Shown here: positions 16,749 to 25,892 of the stretch, in pieces | Layout: every line of letters begins with the position of its first letter | How positions within the stretch are numbered: the first letter of the stretch is position 1 | Assembly (NCBI RefSeq): GCF_003473545.1 | Contig: NZ_QUCM01000003.1 | Location: 63,472-127,471, forward strand | DNA length: 64,000 nucleotides | DNA from: Clostridium sp. AM22-11AC | GTDB lineage: Bacteria; Bacillota; Clostridia; Lachnospirales; Lachnospiraceae | Direction: 5' to 3' | Notes under the pieces: generated by a model | What the model saw: only the letters and a program-made list of their open reading frames with translations | Databases searched by the model: none | What the model was told of the DNA's origin: nothing | Program-made: the position numbers and the translations under genes

Positions 16749-19057
16749 ACAAATGCCTCCTTTATTACTTCATCCATATTTTTAACATAAACGATCTCCA
16801 AACCTCTGGTGATCTCTTTTGATAATTCTGCCATATCCGGCCGGTTCTTATCCGGAACCAGGACTTTTTTAATGTGGGCCATCTTGGCTGCCAGGATCTT
16901 CTCCTTCAGGCCGCCGATCGGAAGCACTCTTCCTCTTAAGGTAATCTCACCGGTCATAGCCACTTTTGCCAGAACTTTCCGTCCTATTACAGCAGAAAGC
17001 ATAGCTGTTGCCATGGTAATACCTGCAGACGGGCCATCCTTTGGAACTGCACCCTCCGGAATATGCAGATGCAGATCATGTTTTTCAAAGTAATCATCTG
17101 CCACCTGGTAATCCGGACAGATCGAGCGCACATAAGTCAGAGCGATCTGAGCTGACTCCTTCATTACATCACCCATCTGACCTGTCATAAGGAGATTTCC
17201 TTTTCCAGGCATCACATTTACTTCGATCTGTAAGGTATCGCCGCCTACGCTGGTCCATGCCAGACCTCTTACAATACCTACTTCATCTTCTTCATTGGCA
17301 TCTTCAAAAGAGACTCTCTCTTTTCCAAGATATTTTTCCAGATTTCCTTCATTTACACGGATCGGTCCCTGCTTCTTTTCCAGATATTTTCTGGCTGCCT
17401 TGCGGCACACATCCCCGATCCGGCGCTCTAAGTTTCGCACACCGGCTTCTCTGGTGTAATTGTGGATGATCTTTTCCAGACACTTATCGGAAAATACGAT
17501 CTGCTGTGGTGTAAGGCCATTTCGCTCGATCTGTTTTCCTACCAGATAGTCCTTTGCAATGTGGAACTTCTCATTTTCTGTATAGCTGTTTACCTCGATC
17601 AGTTCCATACGGTCAAGTAATGGTCCCGGTATGGTCTGGGTGGTATTGGCAGTGGCAATAAACAGTACCTGGGAAAGATCCACAGGAACTTCTACATAGT
17701 GATCGCGGAATTTTACATTCTGCTCCCCGTCTAATACTTCCAGCAAAGCAGAGGAAGTATCTCCCTTGTAGTCACTGCTTACCTTATCGATCTCATCTAA
17801 AAGCATCAGCGGATTGGCAACTCCTGCCTGGCGCAGTCCTTCTACCAGACGTCCCGGCATTGCCCCTACATAAGTCTTTCTGTGTCCACGGATCTCTGCC
17901 TCATCTCTTACACCGCCAAGGCTGATGCGCACATATTTTTTATTTAATGCTTTTGCAACAGATCTTGCAATGGAGGTCTTACCGGTTCCTGGCGGACCTA
18001 CTAAACAGATGATCGGGCTTGTACCCTTCTTGGTAAGAGAACGCACAGCCAGATACTCTAAAATACGCTCTTTTACCTTTTCCAGACCATAATGATCCTC
18101 ATTTAAGATCTTTTCTGCATGGCGGATATCTTCGTTATCTTTGGAAGTTTTCTTCCACGGCAGTTCTAAAAGAGTCTCTATGTAGGTCCGCAGCACATTG
18201 GCTTCTTGGCTTCCGGCAGGCATGGTACGGAAACGGCCGATCTCTTTTAACAGCTTTTCCTTTACTTCTTTGTCTGCTTTTAAGCTTTCTGTTTTCTTCT
18301 GATACTCATCTGCATCAGATAAAGGATTATCCTCCCCTAACTCCTGACGGATGATCTTCATCTGTTCTCTGAGGATATACTCTTTCTGGTTCTGGTCAAT
18401 ATCTGCTTTTACTTTCTCCTGGAATTCCTTTTTTATACGGTAAACTTCCATTTCTGTCATAAGGGTCTGAAGGACAGCCTCATATTTTGCAGATATGCTG
18501 GAACACTCTAAGATCGCCTGGCATACGGTATAATCCCATGGCATCTGGATAGGAATCTGCTTTAACATCTCCTTCAGATCACCGATCAGCAGCAGCGCCG
18601 GAAGTGTTTCCTTTGCCACTCTCTGATTGACAGTTCCATATTCTTCCAGTTTATCCTTTAAAATACGGAGCATTGCCTCTCCGGCAAGAGGTTCTGTATC
18701 TTCTTCCTCTTCCCCCATGAGGCTGATCTCACCCATAAGATAAGGTTCTTCCGTATCAAAGCAGAGAAGTTCCGCTTTTTCCAGACCTTCCACTAGAACG
18801 CGGACGTTTTTAGAGGGAAGCTTTACCAGCTGTTTTACTACAGAAACGGTACCGATCTGATACAGATCCGAAAGTTCCGGATCCGGTATCTCCGGACGCT
18901 TCTGGCTGACTAAAAACAGCTTCTGATCCCCTAACATTGCCTTTTCAACCGCTGCTATGGATTTCGGTCTGCTTACATCAAAATGCTGCACCATACCCGG
19001 CAGGATGGTCATTCCCCGCAGGGCCACAGTAGGCATTACTATTACTTGTTCTTCCAT
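16745..19057 (-). CDS. lon: ATP-dependent endopeptidase La (Lon)
   Basis: 770 aa. It has an N-terminal substrate-binding domain beginning VIVMPTVALRGMTILPGM, a coiled helical middle, the AAA+ Walker A GPPGTGKTSIARS, Walker B LMLLDEIDKVSSD, and the C-terminal Ser-Lys protease domain with PKDGPSAGITMATAM around the catalytic serine. The catalytic lysine lies in GGLKEKILAAK. It degrades misfolded and regulatory proteins in the cytosol. It follows clpX with a terminator between them, so it probably has its own promoter in 19058-19150. Confidence 0.97.
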   Translation of the reverse strand: MEEQVIVMPTVALRGMTILPGMVQHFDVSRPKSIAAVEKAMLGDQKLFLVSQKRPEIPDPELSDLYQIGTVSVVKQLVKLPSKNVRVLVEGLEKAELLCFDTEEPYLMGEISLMGEEEEDTEPLAGEAMLRILKDKLEEYGTVNQRVAKETLPALLLIGDLKEMLKQIPIQMPWDYTVCQAILECSSISAKYEAVLQTLMTEMEVYRIKKEFQEKVKADIDQNQKEYILREQMKIIRQELGEDNPLSDADEYQKKTESLKADKEVKEKLLKEIGRFRTMPAGSQEANVLRTYIETLLELPWKKTSKDNEDIRHAEKILNEDHYGLEKVKERILEYLAVRSLTKKGTSPIICLVGPPGTGKTSIARSVAKALNKKYVRISLGGVRDEAEIRGHRKTYVGAMPGRLVEGLRQAGVANPLMLLDEIDKVSSDYKGDTSSALLEVLDGEQNVKFRDHYVEVPVDLSQVLFIATANTTQTIPGPLLDRMELIEVNSYTENEKFHIAKDYLVGKQIERNGLTPQQIVFSDKCLEKIIHNYTREAGVRNLERRIGDVCRKAARKYLEKKQGPIRVNEGNLEKYLGKERVSFEDANEEDEVGIVRGLAWTSVGGDTLQIEVNVMPGKGNLLMTGQMGDVMKESAQIALTYVRSICPDYQVADDYFEKHDLHLHIPEGAVPKDGPSAGITMATAMLSAVIGRKVLAKVAMTGEITLRGRVLPIGGLKEKILAAKMAHIKKVLVPDKNRPDMAELSKEITRGLEIVYVKNMDEVIKEAFV

Positions 19058-19084
19058 TCTATCTTATGCACCTTTCAATCTATC

Positions 19085-19131
19085 AAAAAGAGGGCATGCC
19101 GCAAAATAAGACTACTTTACGACAGCCCCCT
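19085..19131 (-). terminator. Terminator between clpX and lon
   Basis: On the minus strand AGGGGGC-TGTCG pairs with CGGCA-T-GCCCTCT (12 bp with a bulged T and G-U pairs), followed by TTTTT. It should separate the clpPX and lon-engB transcripts. Confidence 0.7.
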
Positions 19132-19150
19132 AATCTTCTCTCGAAATCTA

Positions 19151-20479
19151 TCAGGCGATCTCTCCTTTTTTTCCGCCACGCAGTCTGTCTGCAACAGATT
19201 TACGGGCAGTTGTCGGAGCTGCATCACGATATACCAGTTCCGGCTCACCTGTCTTATCGATCACATCTTTTGTAATGGTACAGATACCTACTGTATCATC
19301 AGACGGGATCTCATACATCAGATCCATCATAGCATTTTCCAGGATGGAACGCAGTCCTCTGGCACCGATCTTTCTCTTTACTGCCAGATTTGCCACTTCT
19401 TCCAGAGCCTCCGGTGTAAACTCAAGTTTTACATCATCCAGCTCAAACAGCTTCTTGTACTGCTTGGTAAGGGCATTCTTCGGTTCAGAAAGAATTCTTA
19501 CCATTGCTTCCTTTGTAAGCTGCTCTAAGGAAACCATGACCGGAACACGACCGATAAACTCAGGGATCAGACCAAATTTGGTAAGATCTCTCGGCTCTAC
19601 CTGCCGTAAAAGTTCATCAATATCCATCTCATTGCGATTTACCACTTCTGCGTTAAATCCAATGGAACCTGCGCTCATACGCTGCTCTACGATCTTTTCC
19701 AGTCCGTCAAAAGCACCGCCGCAGATAAACAGGATATTGGTTGTATCGATCTGGATCAGTTCCTGATGAGGATGCTTCCTTCCCCCCTGAGGCGGAACGC
19801 TGGCAACGGTTCCCTCTAAGATCTTAAGAAGGGCCTGCTGCACACCTTCACCAGATACATCTCTTGTGATAGAAACATTTTCTGATTTCTTGGTGATCTT
19901 ATCGATCTCATCAATGTAGATAATGCCGTACTCAGCACGTTCAATATCATAATCTGCAGCCTGGATCAGCTTTAACAGGATATTTTCCACATCTTCGCCT
20001 ACATAGCCTGCCTCTGTAAGAGAGGTTGCATCTGCAATGGCAAAAGGAACGTTTAAGATCTTTGCCATCGTCTGTGCCAGGTAGGTCTTACCGGAACCGG
20101 TAGGTCCGATCATTAAGATATTGCTTTTCTGTACATCTACATCCATATGCTGGCAGGAAGTAACTCTCTTATAGTGGTTGTATACAGCTACAGAAAGTAC
20201 TTTTTTTGCATCATCCTGTCCAATCACATATTCATCCAGAAATGCCTTGATCTCCTTTGGCTTTAACAGGTGGATATCGTTAAAAAGAGGTGCTTCCTCT
20301 TCTACATCTTCCTCTTCCTGTTTTCCCAACTCTTCCTCTAAGATCTCTGAGCATAATTCAATGCATTCATCGCAGATAAATACATTATGATTGCCTGAAC
20401 CGGCGATCATTTTTCTAACCTGATCCTGTGTCCTTCCGCAGAAGGAGCAGCGGATCGTATCATCTGGTCTAATTGGCAT
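19151..20479 (-). CDS. clpX: ClpXP ATP-dependent unfoldase subunit ClpX
   Basis: 442 aa. The N-terminal zinc-binding domain has CSFCGR and CDECIELC (residues 12-44). The AAA+ module has Walker [13 protein letters not shown], Walker [11 protein letters not shown], and sensor and RKH-type pore loops (RKHPHQE). ClpX unfolds substrates and feeds them to ClpP. It lies 32 nt downstream of clpP in the same orientation, so they are likely co-transcribed. Confidence 0.97.
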   Translation of the reverse strand: MPIRPDDTIRCSFCGRTQDQVRKMIAGSGNHNVFICDECIELCSEILEEELGKQEEEDVEEEAPLFNDIHLLKPKEIKAFLDEYVIGQDDAKKVLSVAVYNHYKRVTSCQHMDVDVQKSNILMIGPTGSGKTYLAQTMAKILNVPFAIADATSLTEAGYVGEDVENILLKLIQAADYDIERAEYGIIYIDEIDKITKKSENVSITRDVSGEGVQQALLKILEGTVASVPPQGGRKHPHQELIQIDTTNILFICGGAFDGLEKIVEQRMSAGSIGFNAEVVNRNEMDIDELLRQVEPRDLTKFGLIPEFIGRVPVMVSLEQLTKEAMVRILSEPKNALTKQYKKLFELDDVKLEFTPEALEEVANLAVKRKIGARGLRSILENAMMDLMYEIPSDDTVGICTITKDVIDKTGEPELVYRDAAPTTARKSVADRLRGGKKGEIA

Positions 20480-20511
20480 ACTATATTGTACCTAACCTTT
20501 CATTAACACTA

Positions 20512-21093
20512 TTAATGATGTGCAAGGATCTCATCGATCAGACCATACTCTTTTGCTTCCTGTGCAGTCATGTAGTTGTCACGCTCAGTATCACGGGCGA
20601 TCTCCTCATAACTTCTTCCAGTATTGGCAGCCAGGATCTCATTTAATTTCTTCTTGGTCTTTAAAATGTTCTCTGCAACGATCTGGATCTCTGTTGCCTG
20701 TCCTCTGGCGCCGCCAGATGGCTGATGGATCATGATCTCAGAGTTAGGCAGTGCAAAACGTTTTCCCTTTGTTCCTCCGGAAAGCAGGAAAGCGCCCATA
20801 CTTGCTGCCATACCGATACAGATAGTGGACACATCGCACTTGATGTAGTTCATTGTATCGTAAATAGCAAAACCAGCAGATACAGAACCGCCTGGGCTGT
20901 TGATATACAGATGGATATCCTTAGAAGGATCCTCTGCTTCCAGGAACAGCAGCTGTGCTACGATAATGCTTGCGGAAGTGTCATTAACCTCTTCTCCCAG
21001 AAAAATAATTCTTTCCTTAAGAAGTCTGGAATAAATATCATAAGAGCGCTCGCCACGGCTTGTCTGCTCAATGACATAAGGTACTAAACTCAT
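20512..21093 (-). CDS. clpP: ATP-dependent Clp protease proteolytic subunit
   Basis: 193 aa serine protease. The catalytic serine is in [11 protein letters not shown] and the histidine in [15 protein letters not shown]; the aspartate is in the RDTERDNYM block. The frame is open to 21138, but a GGAGG site 8 nt before the ATG at 21093 and the family start ([15 protein letters not shown]) fix the shorter form. The gene lies between tig and clpX, the classic order. Confidence 0.97.
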   Translation of the reverse strand: MSLVPYVIEQTSRGERSYDIYSRLLKERIIFLGEEVNDTSASIIVAQLLFLEAEDPSKDIHLYINSPGGSVSAGFAIYDTMNYIKCDVSTICIGMAASMGAFLLSGGTKGKRFALPNSEIMIHQPSGGARGQATEIQIVAENILKTKKKLNEILAANTGRSYEEIARDTERDNYMTAQEAKEYGLIDEILAHH

Positions 21094-21173
21094 ATAACCA
21101 TCCTCCGTTATGATCTTTATATCTGTTTTCCACCCCATAGCGGGAATTTTTCCCAGATATACGTTTAATATAC

Positions 21174-21209
21174 AAAACCAAGGAGACTCTCAGCAGAGAA
21201 TCCCCCCGG
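21174..21209 (-). terminator. G-U rich hairpin with T-run between tig and clpP
   Basis: On the minus strand CCGGGGGGATTCTC pairs with GAGAGTCTCCTTGG over 14 bp with several G-U pairs, followed by TTTT. It may terminate or attenuate tig readthrough into clpP. Confidence 0.7.
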
Positions 21210-21233
21210 TCTCTTGTGTACAACTTTTAATAA

Positions 21234-22520
21234 TTAAGCCAGCTTAGCTTCTGCTACTAACAGATCAACTGCCTGCTGTACAGCTAAGTCTTCCTTCATC
21301 TGCTTAACATCGCTTTCGCTCATGTAGCTCTTTAACTTCTCAACTTCCATCTTGTAAGCTTCTGCCATCTTAGCTACTTCTTCGTCAACCTTCTCGTCAG
21401 AGATCTGGATGTTCTCAGCCTTAGCAACTGCTTCCAGAACCAGTCTGGTGCGAATTCTCTTCTCAGCATCCGGACGAGCCTGTTCCTTCATCTGCTCTAC
21501 AGTCATGCCGGTGTACTTTAAGTACATATCCAGAGACAGTCCCTGGCTCTGCATACGGCGAGCCATATCCTGAACCATGTTCTCAGCCTGAGCGTCGATC
21601 ATCTTGTCCGGGATCTCCATGGTTGCGTTCTCAACTACCTTAGCAACTACAGCGTCTTCGTTCTTGGAGTTTGCTTCGATCTCTTTCTTCTCAGCTAACT
21701 TCTTCTCAACGTCCTTCTTGTACTCGTCTAAAGTATCGAATTCAGAAACTTCAGATGCGAACTCATCATTTAACTCTGGAAGTTCTTTTACCTTGATTTC
21801 CTTAACAGTTACCTTGAAGGTAGCTGGCTTTCCAGCCAGATCTGCTGCATGGTACTCGGTTGGGAAGGTTACGTTTACTTCGCACTCTTCACCGATCTTC
21901 TTGCCGATCAGCTGCTCCTCGAAGGTATCGATAAAGGAATGGGAACCGATGGTTAATGGATAGTCCTCAGCCTTTCCGCCTTCAAAGCCCTTGCCGTCTA
22001 CAAATCCCTCGAAGTCGATCACGGTCTGGTCACCGTCTTCTACTCCACGGTCTTCAACAGTAAGCAATCTTGCGTTCTGCTCCTGAACCTTCTTTAATTC
22101 AGCCTCAACGTCCTCTGCACTTACAGAAGCGTCAGCCTTCTCTACTTCTACGCCCTTGTACTGGCCTAAAGTAACTTCTGGCTTAACTGCTACTAATGCG
22201 CTGTATACGAATGGCTCATCTTTGCCGATCTTCTCGATAGTAACTTCTGGTCTGGAAACGATATCCAGTCCGCTTTCCTTCATAGCCTCAGCGTAGGAAG
22301 CGTTGATTGCTTCATCAGCTGCATCCTCATAGAATACGCCTTCGCCATACATCTTTTCGATCATAGCCTGAGGAGCTTTTCCTTTACGGAAACCTGGGAT
22401 CGCAAAGCGGTTCTTGTTCTTGTTGAACGCTTTCTTGATCGCAGCCTTAAAATCCTCAGCGCTGACTTCTACAGTCAGTTTTGCCATGTTTTTCTCTAAT
22501 TTTTCTACCTGTACACTCAT
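21234..22520 (-). CDS. tig: Trigger factor
   Basis: Ribosome-bound chaperone and prolyl isomerase, 428 aa, normal length. The ribosome-binding signature is GFRKGKAP at residues 44-51 (NRFAIPGFRKGKAPQAMIEK). The FKBP-type domain spans about 150-245 (DRGVEDGDQTVIDFEGFVDG, IGKKIGEECEVNVTFP). A long helical C-terminal domain follows. Codon choice is strongly biased (GCT, AAG, GAA, TAC-type codons), as expected for a highly expressed gene. Upstream of clpPX. Confidence 0.97.
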   Translation of the reverse strand: MSVQVEKLEKNMAKLTVEVSAEDFKAAIKKAFNKNKNRFAIPGFRKGKAPQAMIEKMYGEGVFYEDAADEAINASYAEAMKESGLDIVSRPEVTIEKIGKDEPFVYSALVAVKPEVTLGQYKGVEVEKADASVSAEDVEAELKKVQEQNARLLTVEDRGVEDGDQTVIDFEGFVDGKGFEGGKAEDYPLTIGSHSFIDTFEEQLIGKKIGEECEVNVTFPTEYHAADLAGKPATFKVTVKEIKVKELPELNDEFASEVSEFDTLDEYKKDVEKKLAEKKEIEANSKNEDAVVAKVVENATMEIPDKMIDAQAENMVQDMARRMQSQGLSLDMYLKYTGMTVEQMKEQARPDAEKRIRTRLVLEAVAKAENIQISDEKVDEEVAKMAEAYKMEVEKLKSYMSESDVKQMKEDLAVQQAVDLLVAEAKLA

Positions 22521-22780
22521 TTCTACGGGTTCCTCCTTGAAAATATATGTGATTCGCCCATATCCATGAGGGCGCTACACTTCAAGTTAGCATTATAACA
22601 TGGCAGTCAGAAAAACGCTAGTATTTTTTGATAACTTTCATAAAAAAGCACACAATCTGCTGCAATTTCCGGCAGAACAGTCTCACCAAATAAAGTTCTA
22701 TCCCCAGAAAACTATTGTTTAATCTTCTTAAAGTCGATATACTTATTTCAGAAAAACTCACAGAGAGGCGGATATAGACT

Positions 22781-23848
22781 ATGTCAGTGACATTAAAAGA
22801 TGTTGCAGAAAAATTGGGAGTAACAATCACCACAGTTCACAAAGCGCTTAACGGTAAAGAAGGCGTCAGCGAAAAACGACGCGCAGAAATCATGAAAGTT
22901 GCTGCGCAGATGGGATACAAAGTTAACTATATGGCATCCTCTCTCTCAAAGAAAAAATTTCACATTGCAGTTGTTCTGCCAAATACAGATGGGGATAACC
23001 GTTTTTACTATGGTGCTCTCTGGGACGGCATCCGAAATTATCTGGATACCGTAAGTGAATTTCCTATCACAGTTTCAGAATATGCCTATCCGCTTACCCG
23101 TGACGGCAACGGACTGGTCCTGGAAAAAATATTCAACCAGGACTCTGATGATCTCCAGGGATTGATCACCATTGCCATGGACCATGACCGCTCTTCTTAT
23201 TTCCTGGAAAAATTTGCCAAAAAGCAGATCCCGGTGGTGCTTATTGGCGTTGATCTTCATACAGATTTTCGTCTTTGCTGCATCAAAGCAAATGATACAG
23301 CTGTGGGCTATCTTGCTGCAGAGCTTCTCACTGCTTTTCTTCCATCCGGCTATCCGGCAAAGATCCTTATGGCCGGAGACTATGGCTGCCTTGGCATGGA
23401 GGATCAGCGCCTTAATATGCAGGCATTTTCAGCTTACCTGCATACCTATGCGCCATCTATTGAAACAGTCCCGTTCCAGGGTTCTGATCCCCTTGCTGTC
23501 AGCAAAGAGATCCGGCAGTATCTGACGGTCCATCCGGATACCTATGCCATTTATACCTGCAGTGCCCGTTTTACCTACCATATTTCCCAATGCATCCGAC
23601 AGTTAGGAATCCAGGACCGTATCCAGGTCATAGGCAACGATCTTTTCACAGAAAGCCGTCAGGCGCTGTCCGATGGCATCCTGCGTGGAGTGATCGACAA
23701 AAAAATCTCCAAGCAAAGCGCTCTTGCCGTAAAGACCCTGTTTGATTATCTGCTAAAAAAGGATTATCCCCGCAGCAGCTGTCTGGTCATGGAACCGGAA
23801 ATAGTGTTAAGGAGCAATTTCCAAAGCCATTCAGACTTGCAAAAATAA
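22781..23848 (+). CDS. LacI-family transcriptional regulator
   Basis: 355 aa. The N-terminal LacI helix-turn-helix is VTLKDVAEKLGVTITTVHKAL (residues 3-23) with the hinge helix region at YKVNYMASSL (46-55). A periplasmic-binding-protein-like effector domain follows from about 61 (HIAVVLPNTDGDN). LacI members normally repress sugar genes. It stands alone, divergent from tig and convergent with the DhuI/KdgF pair, so its target may be that uronate locus or something outside the window. The 260 nt upstream contain no clear operator. Confidence 0.88.
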   Translation: MSVTLKDVAEKLGVTITTVHKALNGKEGVSEKRRAEIMKVAAQMGYKVNYMASSLSKKKFHIAVVLPNTDGDNRFYYGALWDGIRNYLDTVSEFPITVSEYAYPLTRDGNGLVLEKIFNQDSDDLQGLITIAMDHDRSSYFLEKFAKKQIPVVLIGVDLHTDFRLCCIKANDTAVGYLAAELLTAFLPSGYPAKILMAGDYGCLGMEDQRLNMQAFSAYLHTYAPSIETVPFQGSDPLAVSKEIRQYLTVHPDTYAIYTCSARFTYHISQCIRQLGIQDRIQVIGNDLFTESRQALSDGILRGVIDKKISKQSALAVKTLFDYLLKKDYPRSSCLVMEPEIVLRSNFQSHSDLQK

Positions 23849-23863
23849 ACGTACCGACTATAA

Positions 23864-23914
23864 AAAAACGGTTATTTCCACGGCAGATGACTGCACAGGA
23901 AATAACCGTTTTCT
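23864..23914. terminator. Bidirectional terminator between LacI gene and dhuI-like gene
   Basis: AAAACGGTTATTTCC and GGAAATAACCGTTTT form a perfect 15-bp stem with an A-run before and T-rich sequence after, serving both convergent genes. Confidence 0.92.
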
Positions 23915-23942
23915 CATATTTTATTTTTCTCAGTTTTTATAC

Positions 23943-24578
23943 TTACAGAAGTGTTTCTACGTAAGCCTTGATCGCCTCATCCTTGCAATTTGCAAAGAAC
24001 AGTTCCTTAAACTTTGGTCCGGCTACAGCGCCCTTTACCAATTCCTGATCCAGTCCCTTGCAGCAGGTGATCACATCTTTAAAGTTGTTGGCTCTCACCT
24101 GATCCAGGATCTTCTTGTTTCTCTGCTCCGGTACTACACGCTCCGGCGGATAGCCGTTACCGCTGCCAAAACCAAATAATTTCTCAAAACTGTAACGAAG
24201 GTTCAGCTCACCGCCCCATCCGTAATTCTGTGCATATGGCATAGCTACGCAGTTTCCGTCATTCACCTGTGCAAACAGAAATGCATCTGATGGATTGGAT
24301 ACGTGTCCACACACTACATTTGGAAAACTGTTGCAGGCGATCATAGCTCCCTGACCAGTACCACAGCCTGTCACTACAAAATCTGCAGCTCCTGAAGAAA
24401 GAAGCAAGGAAGCCAGAATACCGCACTGCACATAGGTAAGCTGTGCCTCGTCATCTGCGGAATACATGCCGTAGTTGTCTACTACATGTCCCATTGGTTC
24501 CACTACTCCCTTAAGTTCACGGTAAATGATCTCGTTTTTGCCAGCCTGGCTGTTTTCGTTGATCAACGCAATTCTCAT
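23943..24578 (-). CDS. RpiB/LacAB-family isomerase, probable DHU isomerase (DhuI-like)
   Basis: 211 aa from the ATG at 24578, which has GGAGG 8 nt ahead; a longer frame to 24614 adds 12 residues. It starts MRIALINENSQAGKNEIIY and carries the RpiB-fold block DFVVTGCGTGQGAMIACN, then GYPPERVVPEQRN. From memory, the streptococcal 4-deoxy-L-threo-5-hexosulose-uronate isomerase DhuI has nearly the same N-terminus and central motif. That enzyme converts DHU, from unsaturated uronates of pectin or glycosaminoglycans, to 2,5-diketo-3-deoxygluconate. It lies 88 nt downstream of a KdgF-like cupin, which makes DHU, so the function fits the context. A plain pentose or galactose-6-phosphate isomerase is the alternative. 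Confidence 0.75.
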   Translation of the reverse strand: MRIALINENSQAGKNEIIYRELKGVVEPMGHVVDNYGMYSADDEAQLTYVQCGILASLLLSSGAADFVVTGCGTGQGAMIACNSFPNVVCGHVSNPSDAFLFAQVNDGNCVAMPYAQNYGWGGELNLRYSFEKLFGFGSGNGYPPERVVPEQRNKKILDQVRANNFKDVITCCKGLDQELVKGAVAGPKFKELFFANCKDEAIKAYVETLL

Positions 24579-24666
24579 TATTTTATCCTCCTGATCCCTA
24601 AAATACATTTTCACCTATAACTGCGTCCTCTGACGCAGCCATATTTTTCTCATCTTGATCTTAATC

Positions 24667-25011
24667 TTACAGAAAATCTTCTCTCATAGGAGTAAAGATA
24701 TCGATCAAAATACCATCTTCCAGACAGGTACAGCCATGCATCACTCCGTCCTGCTTCAGCAGCGTATCCCCTTTACTGACTGTATGTACTTCTCCGTCAA
24801 TGGTAAATTCAAACTTACCGGATGCCACATAGGTGATCTGGGTATGTGGATGGTTGTGCATTGCTCCGATGGAACCTTTCTTAAAGGTATTTTCCACGCA
24901 CATAACATTATCACAATAAGCTAAGACCCGGCGCACAACTCCTGGTGCTGTCTCCTGTGCCTCTGTTTTTTCATGAAAAACCCATCTTTGATCTTTATTT
25001 GGATAGTCCAT
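24667..25011 (-). CDS. Cupin, KdgF-like unsaturated uronate linearising protein
   Basis: 114 aa single cupin. The metal-binding cupin motifs are HNHPHTQITYVASGKFEF (residues 52-69), with Gln at 58 where many cupins have Glu, and the second motif with His92 (GVMHGCT). The C-terminus DIFTPMREDFL matches KdgF proteins from memory. KdgF opens 4,5-unsaturated galacturonate and mannuronate rings to the linear ketouronate. First gene of a two-gene minus-strand unit with the DhuI-like gene, driven by the promoter at 25053-25081. Confidence 0.78.
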   Translation of the reverse strand: MDYPNKDQRWVFHEKTEAQETAPGVVRRVLAYCDNVMCVENTFKKGSIGAMHNHPHTQITYVASGKFEFTIDGEVHTVSKGDTLLKQDGVMHGCTCLEDGILIDIFTPMREDFL

Positions 25012-25040
25012 AATTCCTCCTTGTTGATTTGATTGACATA

Positions 25041-25058
25041 TATAATAAGCTTATTATA
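25041..25058. promoter_or_regulatory. 18-bp perfect palindrome, probable GntR operator
   Basis: TATAATAAGCTTATTATA lies in the divergent space between the kdgF-like gene and the gntR gene. It overlaps the -10 box and the expected transcription start of the kdgF-like promoter, so a bound repressor would block it. The adjacent GntR/HutC regulator is the natural candidate. Confidence 0.75.
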
Positions 25059-25081
25059 CGTTCCTTATGGGGATGCGTCAA
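25053..25081 (-). promoter_or_regulatory. Promoter of the kdgF-dhuI pair
   Basis: TTGACG (25076-25081), a 17-nt spacer and TATAAT (25053-25058) on the minus strand, nearly consensus for the housekeeping sigma factor. Confidence 0.85.
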
Positions 25082-25171
25082 GAGTTAACGTTTACTTTTT
25101 TAAATATAATTCATTAAATTTGCGTTTTTTCTGAAAAATATATATAATGAAGCCCAGGGGGAATACTTAAA

Positions 25172-25891
25172 ATGACAAACAAACCGATCTACATAAAAAT
25201 ATACGATAAATTAAAATCCGCTATCAAGGGCGGCACCTACCCGCCGGGAAGTTTTCTTCCCACAGAGCAGGAATTGGAAACTTTATACCAGGTCAGCCGC
25301 ACTACTATCCGCAAGGCTGTAAAACTGCTTTCTGATGAAGGTATTTTAAGTGTGCGCCAGGGCTGTGGCACGATGGTCATGGACATCCGCACTACTCAGA
25401 ATTATAACCAGGTCACTTCTGTAACTGAGTCTTTGCGAAAACGTGGCTATGATGTGACCACAGGAAGCATGATGATCGATGTGATCCCGGCTTCCAGGGA
25501 TATTGCTGCAGACCTTTTTATACCGGAAGGAACGCCGGTTGCCCGGATCCAGAGACTGCAGCTGGCAGATGGCAGACCAGTAACTTTAATGGAAAACTAT
25601 ATTGAATATGCAAAAGTCCCTGGCATTGAGCAGCACAGCGGCCATTTCGTTGCCCTGTATCAGTTTTTAGAAGAGACCTATGGCCTGATCATCGATGCTA
25701 CCAGAGACCGTATTTCAGCCAAATCTGCAGATTTCTTAGAAGCCCGTGTCCTGGAAATAGAACCCAAAACCGCTCTTTTAGTGATCCGGCGTATTTCCTA
25801 TTATCAGGATAAGCCGGTGAGCATTGACCACGTGCGCATCATTGGCAGCCAGTACGAGGCAGAGATCTCAGGAAAAGGAAGGAGCAAATAA
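25172..25891 (+). CDS. GntR-family (HutC type) transcriptional regulator
   Basis: 239 aa. Winged helix-turn-helix at residues 5-70 (TYPPGSFLPTEQELETLYQV, SRTTIRKAVKLLSDEGIL, RQGCGTMV). A UTRA effector-binding domain follows (RIQRLQLADGRPVTLMENY, near 130-150). It is the first gene of a unit with the DeoC-like gene, whose ATG lies 1 nt after its stop. It is divergent from the kdgF-dhuI pair and probably binds the palindrome between them, with a uronate or other sugar acid as effector. Ribosome binding site GGGGGA. Confidence 0.9.
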   Translation: MTNKPIYIKIYDKLKSAIKGGTYPPGSFLPTEQELETLYQVSRTTIRKAVKLLSDEGILSVRQGCGTMVMDIRTTQNYNQVTSVTESLRKRGYDVTTGSMMIDVIPASRDIAADLFIPEGTPVARIQRLQLADGRPVTLMENYIEYAKVPGIEQHSGHFVALYQFLEETYGLIIDATRDRISAKSADFLEARVLEIEPKTALLVIRRISYYQDKPVSIDHVRIIGSQYEAEISGKGRSK

Positions 25892-25892
25892 T

